Of a DNA stretch of 64,000 nucleotides, positions 63,450-64,000 are shown in pieces. The position numbers were made by a program, and so were the translations under genes. Under the pieces are notes generated by a model. It saw only the letters and a list, made by a program, of their open reading frames with translations. It was not told the DNA's origin and did not search any database. The stretch covers positions 437,171-501,170 of the forward strand of contig CAJJDP010000057.1 of assembly GCA_905182995.1 (NCBI GenBank), written 5' to 3'. Positions within the stretch are counted from its first letter, which is position 1. The number at the start of each line of letters is the position of its first letter. The DNA comes from Paramecium octaurelia (taxonomy: Eukaryota; Ciliophora; Oligohymenophorea; Peniculida; Parameciidae).

Positions 63450-63842
63450 ATGTAGGTAGTGGTGGACGAAGAATTTTTGCCTACTTCAGCAAATTTCCTA
63501 CCGCAGTACCCAGTCAATGGCTGGCCAATATTCTAAGGCTTATTCAACACATTCTACAGCGCCTTTGACAATTTATGTGAATTTAAGGTTCCAAATGTTG
63601 TTGAGTTTGGTCTGGGAAAAAGGGTTAAGAGCTTCCATCGAACCCTCAAGAAGTATCTATCTAGAATGGGCCTAATTACCTGGTCACCTGAACAACTTTA
63701 GTCTTGGTTTGAGTTTCAGGGTAAAATATAGGAAATGTGGGAAACATTTAGAAAAAAATAAGGATAATAAATTCAGCACACTAATTAAAAAAAGAGACAA
63801 ACTAAGAGCCTTAGGATGCACCAGGGTGAAGCAGAAGTTTGA
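63450..63842 (+). CDS. Telomere-proximal ORF, 130 aa, unknown
   Basis: ATG 63450, TGA 63840-63842, 131 codons, no intron. Much less AT-rich than the surrounding DNA. Text is coding-like and globular at first (FLPTSANFLPQYPVNGWPIF, then GLFNTFYSAFDNLCEF), then a basic, aromatic-rich part (GKRVKSFHRTLKKYLSRMGL, ITWSPEQLQSWFEFQGK) and a Gln/Lys-rich end. No family recognised; the basic helical half could bind nucleic acid or be a fragment of a larger protein cut by chromosome fragmentation. Only 61 bases separate the stop from the telomere repeat. Confidence 0.55.
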
Positions 63843-63903
63843 GACTTCATAGTAACCTGTTCAAGGCAGTCAACCATCTGTCGCTCAGCTCAACTCTGGG
63901 AAT

Positions 63904-64000
63904 GGGTTTGGGGTTGGGTTTGGGGTTGGGTTTGGGTTTGGGTTTGGGTTTGGGGTTGGGTTTGGGTTTGGGGTTGGGTTTGGGTTTGGGTTTGGGGTTT
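63904..64000 (+). repeat. Telomere, mixed GGGTTT / GGGGTT repeats
   Basis: Sixteen consecutive hexamers, eleven GGGTTT and five GGGGTT in irregular order, plus one extra T at the window end. The G-rich strand runs towards the right end, so this is the right terminus of a macronuclear chromosome. Random mixing of G3T3 and G4T2 is the known Paramecium pattern, produced by a single error-prone telomerase. The start is abrupt after non-repetitive DNA, as expected for telomere addition at a fragmentation site. Confidence 0.98.

Overview
This is the right-hand end of a ciliate macronuclear chromosome, almost certainly Paramecium. The evidence is internal. The last 97 bases are a mixed GGGTTT/GGGGTT telomere. 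Conserved proteins read correctly only if TAA and TAG encode Gln and TGA is the sole stop. Genes carry many 20-35 nt introns starting GTA and ending in AG, DNA is AT-rich, and genes are packed with short spacers. With that code and those introns, most gene models close exactly (coding length divisible by three), so coordinates below run from ATG to TGA with introns inside.

Positions 1-51,400 are dense and mostly ordinary. In order: a SHAQKYF-type Myb-like protein; a large coiled-coil protein; a small unknown; a Gln-rich coiled-coil protein; a CaMKK-like kinase; another CaMK-like kinase with a basic tail; ribosome-biogenesis factor BOP1/ERB1; a vacuolar-sorting-receptor-like protein; a PAQR seven-helix receptor with a helical insertion; an unknown; a YIPF6-like Golgi protein; an SH3-like Gln-rich protein; a pseudokinase; a seven-helix protein overlapping a HEAT-repeat protein resembling DNAAF5; a ULK-like kinase; a bromodomain protein; a kinase with a coiled-coil tail; a histidine acid phosphatase; SF-assemblin; a small coiled-coil protein; a single-OB-fold-like protein; a tiny Cys-rich secreted protein; another ULK-like kinase; a trichocyst matrix protein; a three-repeat MYB; an unknown; a membrane-anchored aspartic protease; a coiled-coil protein; an F-box-like protein; and two tandem MBOAT (GUP1-like) acyltransferases.

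From about 51,400 to the telomere the picture changes. Coding density falls and several stretches look like decayed genes (coding-like segments broken by TGA codons and frame changes, some Cys-rich). A few intact genes remain: a two-TM protein (53,084-53,860), a secreted lectin/beta-gamma-crystallin-like protein (56,055-57,645), and a short, comparatively GC-rich ORF ending about 60 bases before the telomere. This matches a subtelomeric zone with weaker constraint.

Two single-N gaps (29,760 and 60,421) are each flanked by what reads as the same sequence twice in direct orientation (1,315 and 1,461 bases). These are most simply unmerged contig overlaps, not biological duplications; the true chromosome is probably about 2.8 kb shorter here.

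Functionally the window mixes cytoskeleton and basal-body components, secretory-pathway genes (receptor, YIPF6-like, trichocyst content protein, lysosomal-type hydrolases), signalling kinases and nuclear factors. I see no operon-like system. The most unusual signals are the MBOAT pair whose three shared introns are all frame-breaking in one paralog and all frame-preserving and stop-free in the other, the PAQR insertion, and the subtelomeric lectin-like gene.
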